Positions 31,702 to 39,690 of a stretch of 64,000 nucleotides of DNA are shown here, one piece after another; position 1 is the first letter of the stretch; each line of letters starts with the position of its first letter. A program made the translations under genes and the position numbers. Location of the stretch: positions 1 through 64,000 of the forward strand of contig PGXU01000013.1 in the NCBI GenBank assembly GCA_002839335.1. Reading direction: 5' to 3'. A model generated the notes under the pieces. That model did not search any database. It was not told the origin of the DNA and saw only the letters and a program-made list of their open reading frames with translations. The DNA comes from Spirochaetae bacterium HGW-Spirochaetae-4 (lineage in GTDB: Bacteria > Spirochaetota > Spirochaetia > Sphaerochaetales > Sphaerochaetaceae).

Positions 31702-33325
31702 AATTTGGTGCGATAAATTCATGGATAATGGAAAGATACGCCCGAAAGTGAAATTTCGTTCAGGGCTTAATACTATCCTCGGAGATATTAATGCAAGCAA
31801 CTCTATCGGAAAGACTACATTCTTGCTAATAGTAGATTTTGCGTTCGGTGGTGATGACTATGTCAAATCAGATGCCGCTCGCCATATACATGATCACACA
31901 ATTTGTTTTGGGTTTGAGTTTGAGAGCAAAAGGTTTTATTTCTCACGCACCACTCAGACTCCTGGAGAGGTTAATTGCTGTGATGAAGATTACACAATTC
32001 AAAACGTTCTTGCCTTAGATAAATACAATCAATTACTATTTGAGAAATATCAGATTGCACGAAATGGTATTACTTTTAGGAATATTATCGGCCGCTATCT
32101 TAGAATTTATGGGCGCGACAATTTAAATGAAACGAAACCACTTAACAGTGTTGCGGCAGAGAGTGGTGCCAATGCAATAACTGCGCTTCTAAAACTTTTT
32201 GGCCGGTATGATAAATTCGATGAACTGCTTTTACGCAGGAAAAATACTGAAGACGACCGAAAAGCGTTGGCCGGAGCAATTGAATTTGAATACATTCCAG
32301 CTGCCAAGAATAAATCTCAATATAAAAAAACGCAGAAACAGATTGAAATCCTTGAGTCTGAACTTAGCGAATTGCTCGAAAAGCAGGATGAGTTATTGTC
32401 CAAAGCAGATCTGGAGCAGGCAGACACGGCGTCAGCGATTAAGGCTCAGCTTGCTTTTGCCAGAAGACAGCGTAGTCGTCTTTTATCACAGCTTCGCATA
32501 GTGGAGTCAAACCTCCAAAAGCAATCGGGACTCAATGAGGATGATATCGATTCGCTGAGAGATTTTTTCCCCGATGCGAATATTGAGCATATCCATAGAA
32601 TTGAGAATTTTCATCACCAGCTACAGAACATCCTTATCAGTGAATTTGAAGAAGAGAGAGCTAATTTACAGACGCTCATCGAAGGAGCTACACAGGAAAT
32701 CGAATCGATGGAGAAACGGCAACGAGCTTTGGGCCTCCCGATTAAGCTGTCCAAAGCGTTTTTGGATAAATACTCCTCACTCAATATTCATATTGCATTT
32801 TTAAAAAAACAAAATGATTCATATGAAAAACTTAATGAAATTAAAGAAATGAAGAGAGATATAGTTAAGGAACTTGAGGTTGTGGAGGAACAGGAGCTTA
32901 GAGAATTGCAAAACGATATCAATATTCAGATGGCTCATCTTAACGGCTTCATCTATGATGGGACGCGTAAACCGCCAATCCTAAATTTGCAGAGCACCAG
33001 TCAGTACAGCTTCGAAACGCCGGATGACACCGGGACTGGGACGTCGTGTAAAAGCATGATAGTTTTTGACCTTAGCGTTCTTTATATGACGCCACTTCCA
33101 GCAATTGCCCATGACTCTGTAATACTTAAAAATATCGGTGATGCTCCAATTGAAAAAATCATGGAATTGTATTTAAAAAGCCACAAGCAGATTTTTATCG
33201 CATTGGATAAAGATGACTCATATTCTAAACGAACAAGTGCCATTCTCAACCAGACAGCTGTCCTTAGGCTGTCTGACTCTGGGAGTCAATTATTTGGCCG
33301 AGCATGGAACATGCTCGATGCTTAA
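31691..33325 (+). CDS. ABC-3C ATPase with DUF2326 domain (SMC/RecN-like)
   Basis: 544 residues from ATG 31691. Walker A variant GDINASNSIGKTTFLLIVDFAF near residue 31. Residues about 190-440 are coiled coil (KKTQKQIEILESELSELLEKQDELL and onward). The C-terminal 150 residues carry the DUF2326 signature: MAHLNGFIYDGTRKPPILNL, then DDTGTGTSCKSMIVFDLSVLYMTPLPAIAHDSVIL. The ATPase halves come together over the coiled coil as in SMC proteins. It is the sensor/motor of the conflict system and would license the effector on detecting invader DNA (family model). Confidence 0.9.
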   Translation: MLVEIWCDKFMDNGKIRPKVKFRSGLNTILGDINASNSIGKTTFLLIVDFAFGGDDYVKSDAARHIHDHTICFGFEFESKRFYFSRTTQTPGEVNCCDEDYTIQNVLALDKYNQLLFEKYQIARNGITFRNIIGRYLRIYGRDNLNETKPLNSVAAESGANAITALLKLFGRYDKFDELLLRRKNTEDDRKALAGAIEFEYIPAAKNKSQYKKTQKQIEILESELSELLEKQDELLSKADLEQADTASAIKAQLAFARRQRSRLLSQLRIVESNLQKQSGLNEDDIDSLRDFFPDANIEHIHRIENFHHQLQNILISEFEEERANLQTLIEGATQEIESMEKRQRALGLPIKLSKAFLDKYSSLNIHIAFLKKQNDSYEKLNEIKEMKRDIVKELEVVEEQELRELQNDINIQMAHLNGFIYDGTRKPPILNLQSTSQYSFETPDDTGTGTSCKSMIVFDLSVLYMTPLPAIAHDSVILKNIGDAPIEKIMELYLKSHKQIFIALDKDDSYSKRTSAILNQTAVLRLSDSGSQLFGRAWNMLDA

Positions 33326-33336
33326 GGAGGTTTTTT

Positions 33337-33558
33337 ATGGTCATCAGCTATAACAAACTATGGAAATTGCTTATTGATAAAAAAATGAACCGACGAGATC
33401 TCAAGAGTGCGACTGGTATCAGCACTGCAACTATCGCGAAGCTAGGAAAGGGAGGGAATATCACAACCGAAATCCTTGTTAAGATTTGCGAAGCCCTTGA
33501 CTGTAATCTGAACGATATCATGGAACTATCCAATGAAGATAAGAAGGAAAAAAGATAG
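33337..33558 (+). CDS. Xre/Cro-type transcriptional regulator
   Basis: 73 residues from ATG 33337 (AAGGAGG upstream): YNKLWKLLIDKKMNRRDLKSATGISTATIAKLGKGGNITTEILVKICEALDCNLNDIMEL, a complete lambda-repressor-like helix-turn-helix of the minimal type. It ends exactly one base before the hsdM ATG, so it links the ABC-3C genes with the restriction system. Such small regulators often delay restriction relative to methylation or autoregulate the operon; the CGGTCT repeats at 30291 are a possible target. Confidence 0.92.
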   Translation: MVISYNKLWKLLIDKKMNRRDLKSATGISTATIAKLGKGGNITTEILVKICEALDCNLNDIMELSNEDKKEKR

Positions 33559-35067
33559 ATGGCTATTAACAATGAGAGTAATACAGCTGAAATCGGTTTT
33601 GAGAAGCAGATCTGGGCGGCCGCCGATATTCTACGCGGAAATATGGACGCAGCTGAATATAAACACGTCGTATTGGGACTCATCTTTTTGAAGTATATTT
33701 CGGATAAGTTTGAAGCTCGCTACCATGAACTGCTCACGGATCACGATGATGTGGAAGATAAAGACGCTTATACCGAGGTGAACATTTTTTTTGTGCCACC
33801 AACAGCACGATGGAGCGTCATTTCCGAAGCTGCTCACAAAGAAGAAATTGGTACGGTCATAGATAATGCCATGCGTGCCATTGAAAAAGAGAACAAGAGG
33901 TTGAAGGACATCTTGCCGAAAAACTTTGCCCGTGATGAACTGGACAAGCGTCGCCTGGGGAACGTGGTTGATCTTTTTACCAATATTCAGATGATAGAAC
34001 ATGGTGATAGTAAAGACATACTTGGCCGTGCGTATGAATACTGCCTTGCCAGGTTCGCTGAGCAGGAAGGTAAGCGAGCAGGTGAATTCTATACCCCATC
34101 TTGTGTGGTTAAAACACTTGTTGGGGTACTTCAACCGTTTAAAGGCCGTGTATACGACCCGTGCTGCGGTTCCGGCGGGATGTTCGTACAGTCTGTGGAC
34201 TTCGTGGGGCACCACGCTGGCAACATTAATAACCTATCCGTCTTCGGCCAGGATGCAAACCCGACCACCCGCAAGATGGCTTTGATGAACCTCGCCATTC
34301 GCGGAATTGAAGCCGACCTCGGCGCTTATAACGCAGATACGTTCTACAACGACCTGCACAAGACGTTGAAAGCAGACTTCATCCTCGCCAATCCACCATT
34401 CAACCTTTCGGACTGGAACGACGGCAGCCTAAACGACGACCCACGCTGGAAGTACGGCTTGCCACCGTCCGGCAACGCCAACTTTGCGTGGCTTCAACAT
34501 ATGATTTCGCACCTCTCACCGAACGGCAAAATCGGCATGGTGCTTGCCAACGGCTCACTGTCCTCCCAGAGCGGCGGCGAGGGCGAGATTCGCAAGAAAA
34601 TTGTGGAGGACGACCTCGTGGAGGGCATCATCGCCATGCCCACGCAGTTATTCTATACCACGCAGATTCCCGTGTCTCTATGGTTTATTAACCGCGACAA
34701 GACGCAGAAGGGTAAGACACTCTTCATCGACGCTCGCAAGATGGGGACGATGGTTAACCGCCGCCTGCGCGAGACGACCACCGAGGACATCGCCAAGATT
34801 GCCGCCACCTTCAAATGCTTCGATGCCGGAACGCTTGAGGACGTGAAGGGTTACTGCGCTGCCGTCAGCAACGCCGAAATAGCCAAGCAAGATTACATCC
34901 TCACACCCGGACGCTACGTTGGTATCGAAGAGCAGGAGGACGACGGCGAGCCGTTCGAGGAGAAGATGGCACGGCTGACGGACGAACTCTCCGAGATGTT
35001 CAAGCGTTCCCACGAGTTGGAGAACGAAATCAGAAAAAGATTGGGGGTGATTGGGTATGTCATCTAA
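33559..35067 (+). CDS. hsdM: type I restriction-modification methyltransferase subunit
   Basis: 502 residues. N-terminal HsdM domain (FEKQIWAAADILRGNMDAAEYKHVVLGLIFLKYISDKFE), then the methylase: GEFYTPSCVVKTLVGVL, SAM motif I YDPCCGSGGMFVQS, motif IV ILANPPFNLSDW. The NPPF motif indicates adenine-N6 methylation. It modifies the recognition sequence together with HsdS and is needed for restriction with HsdR. The start follows the Xre stop directly; the 3' end overlaps hsdS. Confidence 0.97.
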   Translation: MAINNESNTAEIGFEKQIWAAADILRGNMDAAEYKHVVLGLIFLKYISDKFEARYHELLTDHDDVEDKDAYTEVNIFFVPPTARWSVISEAAHKEEIGTVIDNAMRAIEKENKRLKDILPKNFARDELDKRRLGNVVDLFTNIQMIEHGDSKDILGRAYEYCLARFAEQEGKRAGEFYTPSCVVKTLVGVLQPFKGRVYDPCCGSGGMFVQSVDFVGHHAGNINNLSVFGQDANPTTRKMALMNLAIRGIEADLGAYNADTFYNDLHKTLKADFILANPPFNLSDWNDGSLNDDPRWKYGLPPSGNANFAWLQHMISHLSPNGKIGMVLANGSLSSQSGGEGEIRKKIVEDDLVEGIIAMPTQLFYTTQIPVSLWFINRDKTQKGKTLFIDARKMGTMVNRRLRETTTEDIAKIAATFKCFDAGTLEDVKGYCAAVSNAEIAKQDYILTPGRYVGIEEQEDDGEPFEEKMARLTDELSEMFKRSHELENEIRKRLGVIGYVI

Positions 35068-36187
35068 ACTTTCCGACCTTTGTGCTTTCGCAGACGGACG
35101 AGTTGCCGTTGCCGACTTGGATTTGGATACCTACATTTCCACGGAGAATATGCTTCCGAATAAGGAGGGCATTACCCGCTCGTCTGGACTGCCGACCGTT
35201 TATCAGACACAGGCCTACCGACTGGATGACGTGTTGGTTTCCAACATCCGTCCGTACTTCAAGAAAATCTGGTACGCCGACCGTGACGGAGGCTGTTCTA
35301 ACGACGTGCTGGTGCTGAGAGCGAAGGATTGCTGCATTCCGGGGTTTCTCTACTACCTGCTCTCGGACGACAACTTCTTTAACTACGCCACGGCGACGGC
35401 AAAGGGAACGAAGATGCCACGCGGGGACAAAGGCGCTATTATGCGGTATGAAGTCCCCGACTTACCGCTAGAAGTTCAAATTGGAATCGCCGACACGCTG
35501 TCTGCTCTGGATGCTCGGATAGCCGAAAACCGTGCGATAAACAATCATTTAGAGCAACTAGCGCATACCATTTTCAAATCGTCTTTCATAGGCTACGAAC
35601 CGACAAAACCGTTCACAGAAGTAGTACAAGTCTTGGGCGGTGGTACTCCAAAGACAACAAAGACCGAATATTGGGACGGTTCGATACCATTCTTTACGCC
35701 TAAAGACACTCAAAGTCTTTATATTTTGAATACTGAAAAGACATTGACTGAAGCGGGACTTAGCAACTGTAATAGTCGGCTTTATCCAGTGAATACGGTC
35801 TTTGTTACAGCTAGGGGCACTGTCGGCAAACTCGCTATTGCAGGTGTCCCTATGGCAATGAACCAGTCTTGCTATGCACTTGTAGGAAATAGCGGCTATG
35901 GTCAGCATTTTGCATACCACCTAGCCTTAGAGACGGTTGAACGTCTGAAGCATAAGGCAAGTGGGGCGGTATTCGATGCCATAGTTACAAGAGACTTTGA
36001 AAGCGAAATGGTCGCTGTTCCACCCATTGATGTGGTGAACGAGTTTGAGAATAATGTTAAACCCATTTATGAAGCCCTCCTCAATAACGTTAAAGAGTCT
36101 TTTCGTCTATCGTCTTTGCGCAATAGTCTACTTCCAAAGCTAATGTCAGGCGAGCTAAAAATTGCCGACTCTGGCGACACTAAATGA
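35057..36187 (+). CDS. hsdS: type I restriction specificity subunit, expressed copy
   Basis: 376 residues from ATG 35057. Two target-recognition domains: the first ends at the conserved helix IGIADTLSALDARIAENRAINNHLEQLAHTIFKS (residues about 140-175), the second runs from FTEVVQVLGGGTPKTTKTEYWDG to the second helix (SSLRNSLLPKLMSGELKI). The second domain starts and stops within 15-bp inverted sites (35538-35552 and 36180-36194); the TGA stop is inside the right site. So the second half of the gene is a switchable cassette. Overlaps hsdM by 11 bases. Confidence 0.95.
   Translation: MSSKLSDLCAFADGRVAVADLDLDTYISTENMLPNKEGITRSSGLPTVYQTQAYRLDDVLVSNIRPYFKKIWYADRDGGCSNDVLVLRAKDCCIPGFLYYLLSDDNFFNYATATAKGTKMPRGDKGAIMRYEVPDLPLEVQIGIADTLSALDARIAENRAINNHLEQLAHTIFKSSFIGYEPTKPFTEVVQVLGGGTPKTTKTEYWDGSIPFFTPKDTQSLYILNTEKTLTEAGLSNCNSRLYPVNTVFVTARGTVGKLAIAGVPMAMNQSCYALVGNSGYGQHFAYHLALETVERLKHKASGAVFDAIVTRDFESEMVAVPPIDVVNEFENNVKPIYEALLNNVKESFRLSSLRNSLLPKLMSGELKIADSGDTK
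35538..35552 (+). repeat. hsdS inversion site A
   Basis: TAAACAATCATTTAG in forward orientation, coding for part of I-N-N-H-L in the central helix of HsdS. The match with site D extends to 21 bases (35536-35556). Confidence 0.85.
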
Positions 36188-36194
36188 TTGTTTA
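36180..36194 (-). repeat. hsdS inversion site B
   Basis: The same 15-mer in reverse orientation (CTAAATGATTGTTTA on the plus strand); it contains the hsdS stop codon TGA. Confidence 0.85.
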
Positions 36195-36248
36195 ACCGTT
36201 CCTCCTGCCACCGTTAGAACCCATTTAACCGAAAGATTGGAGGAATAT

Positions 36249-37241
36249 ATGAAAGATAAGCTGATTGCAGGGATACAGGCAAGCATGGCGTCGGTGCTTA
36301 GTCCTGCGCAACAGGAGAAGTTACAGCGGGTACTGACCTACCACCTCCACAATGTGGAAGTTACGGGGCGGCAAGCCGCTGATCCACAAGAAACCGCCGA
36401 GAACGGAGGACTGCTTGAAGTGTTTATAGCCGCAAAAAGAGTGGAAGGTTGCTCGGAGAAGTCGCTGAAATACTACGACTCGACTATCCGACAGATGATC
36501 GATAGCGTTAAAAAGCCTGTGCGGGAAATCAGCACGGACGACCTGCGAGTCTACCTTGCCTACTACCAAAAAGAACGCGGTTCGAGTAAGGTCACGATAG
36601 ACAATATGCGGCGCATTTTCAGCAGCTTCTTCGGTTGGCTGGAGGATGAGGACTACATCTTCAAAAGCCCTGTCCGCCGAATCCACAAGATAAAGGCGGA
36701 TAAGACCATCAAGGACACGTTCTCCGATGAGGGCTTGGAGTTGCTCCGCGACGCCTGCGAGGAAGTCCGCGACTTAGCGATGATTGACCTGCTCGCTTCA
36801 ACGGGAATGCGTGTCGGCGAGCTGGTCGGCTTGAACCGCGAGGACATCAACTTTCAAGAGCGGGAATGCGTGGTGTTCGGCAAGGGAAACAAGGAGCGGT
36901 TGGTTTACTTCGACGCCCGAACTAAAATTCATCTGCAGAACTACCTCGACAACCGCGACGATGACAACCCCGCGCTCTTTGTTTCGCTAACTCTGCCGCG
37001 AGAACGGTTTCTCACCGGTGGCGTGGAAACGCGGCTGCGGGAAATCGGTAAGCGGGCGGATTTGAAGAAGGTACACCCACACAAGTTCCGTAGGACGCTT
37101 GCCACGCGGGCCATTGATAAAGGAATGCCTATAGAGCAAGTACAGCGATTACTTGGTCATGTGAAGATAGATACGACCATGACATACGCAATGGTAAATC
37201 AAGCGAACGTAAAAAACTCGCACAGGAAATTCATCGGATAG
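36249..37241 (+). CDS. tyrosine recombinase, likely hsdS inversion enzyme
   Basis: 330 residues from ATG 36249 (GGAGG upstream; an earlier frame to 36162 overlaps the hsdS end and was not used). A SAM-like N-terminal core-binding domain (FIAAKRVEGCSEKSLKYYDSTIRQ) precedes the catalytic domain with all expected residues: Arg in STGMRVGEL, Lys in GKGNKER, H-x-x-R in HPHKFRRTLATR, His in RLLGHVK and Tyr in TTMTYAMV. It is placed between two hsdS units and between sites B and C, the arrangement of phase-variable type I systems, so it probably recombines the TAAACAATCATTTAG sites. Confidence 0.93.
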   Translation: MKDKLIAGIQASMASVLSPAQQEKLQRVLTYHLHNVEVTGRQAADPQETAENGGLLEVFIAAKRVEGCSEKSLKYYDSTIRQMIDSVKKPVREISTDDLRVYLAYYQKERGSSKVTIDNMRRIFSSFFGWLEDEDYIFKSPVRRIHKIKADKTIKDTFSDEGLELLRDACEEVRDLAMIDLLASTGMRVGELVGLNREDINFQERECVVFGKGNKERLVYFDARTKIHLQNYLDNRDDDNPALFVSLTLPRERFLTGGVETRLREIGKRADLKKVHPHKFRRTLATRAIDKGMPIEQVQRLLGHVKIDTTMTYAMVNQANVKNSHRKFIG

Positions 37242-37253
37242 GAGGACACGGCG

Positions 37254-37868
37254 ATGATTCAAAAATGGAAGCCTACTCGGTTAGGCGATATCTGCAAGAC
37301 GAACCAGCAAACCTATTCGGTAGCTGAGAAGTGGCCGTTCGTCAATTATTTGGACACGGGGAATATCACAGAGAACCGTGTCAGCGAGATAAAACATATT
37401 GTTATCGGTCAGGACACATTTCCAAGTAGAGCGAGGAGAAAAGTCGCTGTCGATGACATCCTCTACTCTACCGTGCGCCCCAACCAGAGGCATTATGGCA
37501 TCGTGAAAGAGGTTCTGCCAAATATGCTTGTCTCCACAGGCTTCACAGTCATTACGGCAAATAAGGCAGTTGCAGACAGCGATTTTCTCTACTATTATCT
37601 CTCGCAGGACGACATCGTTAGGAGCCTTCACGCTATCGGCGAGCAGAGCGTATCGGCGTACCCATCCATAAAGCCGTCTGATATTGAGGTTTTGGAATTG
37701 CTGTTGCCGTCATTGGAGGAGCAACGGGAAATCGGGTACACCCTTCGGGCATTGGACGACAAAATCACCAACAACACGAAGATAAACAATCATTTAGCGT
37801 TACCGAGGCCGGGGATCGATAACTCCCCGGACATCAGACGGGGTAAAAGGCTGTCGCGGGTGGCTTGA
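37254..37868 (+). CDS. second hsdS unit, first recognition domain only
   Basis: A GGAGG precedes ATG 37254. Residues 1-180 are a complete target-recognition domain plus central helix: IQKWKPTRLGDICKTNQQTYSVAEKW, FVNYLDTGNI, then LPSLEEQREIGYTLRALDDKITNNTKINNHL. At site C (37783-37797) the gene runs into the opposite-strand cassette; the final 23 codons are not HsdS and end at a chance stop. In this orientation it makes a half-size protein. Inversion between sites C and D would join it to the cassette at 37790-38431 and restore a full HsdS. Confidence 0.9.
   Translation: MIQKWKPTRLGDICKTNQQTYSVAEKWPFVNYLDTGNITENRVSEIKHIVIGQDTFPSRARRKVAVDDILYSTVRPNQRHYGIVKEVLPNMLVSTGFTVITANKAVADSDFLYYYLSQDDIVRSLHAIGEQSVSAYPSIKPSDIEVLELLLPSLEEQREIGYTLRALDDKITNNTKINNHLALPRPGIDNSPDIRRGKRLSRVA
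37783..37797 (+). repeat. hsdS inversion site C
   Basis: TAAACAATCATTTAG, forward; 17 bases (37781-37797) match site A. Confidence 0.85.
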
Positions 37869-38431
37869 AGATTACAGCTTTCCGCATAATTCGTTTCGAT
37901 GGCAGCGTCCATCGGACTAACCAGTTTCTCAAACTGACGGAGTGCCTCGTCAGAGGGGATTAGCACAGGGAGGGAGGCCATATCATTCTTATTTATAGAG
38001 CCAAAAACCGTACCTTCGCCATTGAAAATATCAAGCTGTTGCTTCAAGGCGAACATCGTGTAGAGAACAAACGACTGATAATCGTTATTGCTTTGGATTC
38101 CCGCCAAGCCGCGGCCAAGGCAACAGGACTCGTAGGCAACGTTCAAATCCCCGACAGGGGCGCGAACGCTTATGAGGACATCTCCTTTCGTCGCCATACG
38201 CTTGGGTTGTGTGGTAAACAGGCGGCGAGTTGGAAAACGAGACCCAAACTCGGCTCGACCTTGATAAAAGACAGTCCCGATGCCGTCCTGGTTATAACTC
38301 ACCCCGTCGGGAGACTGTCCCATCGTGACGGAAGCAATCTCGTTGAGAGTGCCTTCCCGCCAGTCGTCAGGCATCACGCCACCGAACGGCTCGAAGTCCA
38401 CAAACCACGACTTAAAAATGGCCTGCGCCAT
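37790..38431 (-). CDS. silent inverted hsdS cassette, second recognition domain
   Basis: A minus-strand frame continuing from site D: L-E-Q-M-A-Q-A-I-F-K-S-W-F-V-D-F-E-P, then a recognition domain (WREGTLNEIASVTMGQSPDGVSYNQDG, SVRAPVGDLNVAYESCCLGRGLAGI) and the distal helix (SCNLQATRDSLLPRLMSGEL). It ends with a TGA in site C exactly as the expressed cassette does in site B. There is no ribosome site or promoter of its own, so it is silent here. After inversion it would be the C-terminal half of either HsdS. Its recognition domain differs from the expressed one. Confidence 0.92.
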   Translation of the reverse strand: MAQAIFKSWFVDFEPFGGVMPDDWREGTLNEIASVTMGQSPDGVSYNQDGIGTVFYQGRAEFGSRFPTRRLFTTQPKRMATKGDVLISVRAPVGDLNVAYESCCLGRGLAGIQSNNDYQSFVLYTMFALKQQLDIFNGEGTVFGSINKNDMASLPVLIPSDEALRQFEKLVSPMDAAIETNYAESCNLQATRDSLLPRLMSGELSIPGLGNAK

Positions 38432-38436
38432 CTGCT

Positions 38437-38451
38437 CTAAATGATTGTTTA
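38437..38451 (-). repeat. hsdS inversion site D
   Basis: Reverse orientation of the 15-mer (CTAAATGATTGTTTA on the plus strand). With flanks, 38433-38453 is a perfect 21-base inverted match of 35536-35556. Confidence 0.87.
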
Positions 38452-38477
38452 TCCACGTGAGAAGGAGGATTCATCAA

Positions 38478-39677
38478 ATGGCGAACAGAATCCAAGACAA
38501 AAAAATAGAATCAGTAAAAATGTTCGTAGATGAAATAACTTCTCTCCGCCGAGACAGAACCGCAGCAAATGCTGAGGAATGGTTCTTTCGTGGGCAGAAA
38601 AATTCCGGTTGGGAAGTTCGTCCTTACATATTTCGCGGTGATGACTTAGCTTCAGAACATATCTTAATTGAGCGCGCACAAAGACAGAACCCTGTCGAAT
38701 TTCGCAACTGCGTTAACAATTTTGAGATTCTAACCAAGCTGCAACATTACGGCTTAGGAACACGATTGTTAGATGTAACCCTTAACCCTCTTGTTGCGCT
38801 ATTTTTTGCCACTGAACCGTCAGACGAATATATTGAGAACAAAAATGGGCAATACAGTCGTCGTGAACACGATGGTATAGTTTATTTTCGGCTTGTAAAT
38901 GGGTGCGCCTTGCAAGATTTGCAGATAAGAATCGCTCTGTCGATCCCTTTTGTTGAGTTCGGGAAAAGTATGTCATTAGAGGTGTTCTGCTTACGCCTAT
39001 TGGAACAAGGTACTATATCACGTTCGGAATATGAACGATTAATCACTGATGACTACTCGGAGATAATCCGAATCATCCAGACAAATAGTTTTATAATATC
39101 AACCAATAGCAACATCCGCTTGATTCAACAACGAGGTGCCTTTTTACTAGCCCCTGCCATAAACCTAAAAACAAACATTGATGTGAAAACATCTATTCTC
39201 TCAAAGGCTAAAACAAATCTTGCAATAGAGTTTGAGGGATACTATACCATTCCTGTAAAAGCCAAGAATGATATCCGAGCCGAGCTGAATTTCTTCAATG
39301 TCAACGAAGCAACGCTGTTTCCGGAACTGGAGCATCAAATGAATTATATTCAGAGACTAGCCCAACAGGCAGTGGGTACAGTTGAAGAATATAGGCAATA
39401 TGCGTACCGAACATATTCGCAAACACCTGTTGAGTTTGACAGAATAACACCAGATGTTAATGGCATACTTAAAAAAGTGTTACCAACAATTAATGCAGAG
39501 CATATTGAAGTGTTGAGAGCAGAGATCAATACCGCTATCGCTACTATTGACTGGCATCTTAAGGATAGTATCATCAGCGGTTTACGCCGATCAATAACTA
39601 ATGTGTTGGCCGACATGTTTTCTGCGGTTGAAGCAAAAAGCAAGGCCAAAGAAGTGGTTGAAGAATTGATAAATTAG
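38478..39677 (+). CDS. FRG-domain protein in the restriction operon
   Basis: 399 residues from ATG 38478 (GGAGG upstream). The FRG domain is clear: EWFFRGQKNSGWEVRPYIFRGD, then LTKLQHYGLGTRLLDVTLNPLVALFFATEP and DGIVYFRL. The rest is helical (NVNEATLFPELEHQMNYIQRLAQQ) and lacks a known domain. FRG proteins are frequent in defence islands; a nucleic-acid or ADP-ribose-type activity has been proposed but I know no firm assignment. It is inserted between hsdS and hsdR with 13 bases to hsdR, so it is probably co-expressed with the type I enzyme. Confidence 0.88.
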   Translation: MANRIQDKKIESVKMFVDEITSLRRDRTAANAEEWFFRGQKNSGWEVRPYIFRGDDLASEHILIERAQRQNPVEFRNCVNNFEILTKLQHYGLGTRLLDVTLNPLVALFFATEPSDEYIENKNGQYSRREHDGIVYFRLVNGCALQDLQIRIALSIPFVEFGKSMSLEVFCLRLLEQGTISRSEYERLITDDYSEIIRIIQTNSFIISTNSNIRLIQQRGAFLLAPAINLKTNIDVKTSILSKAKTNLAIEFEGYYTIPVKAKNDIRAELNFFNVNEATLFPELEHQMNYIQRLAQQAVGTVEEYRQYAYRTYSQTPVEFDRITPDVNGILKKVLPTINAEHIEVLRAEINTAIATIDWHLKDSIISGLRRSITNVLADMFSAVEAKSKAKEVVEELIN

Positions 39678-39690
39678 AGGAGGTGTTCCT

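Noticed and set aside
33631-34215. 194-codon minus frame inside hsdM
   Set aside because: It is the antisense of a clear methylase gene with all motifs; long antisense frames are expected from its codon use.
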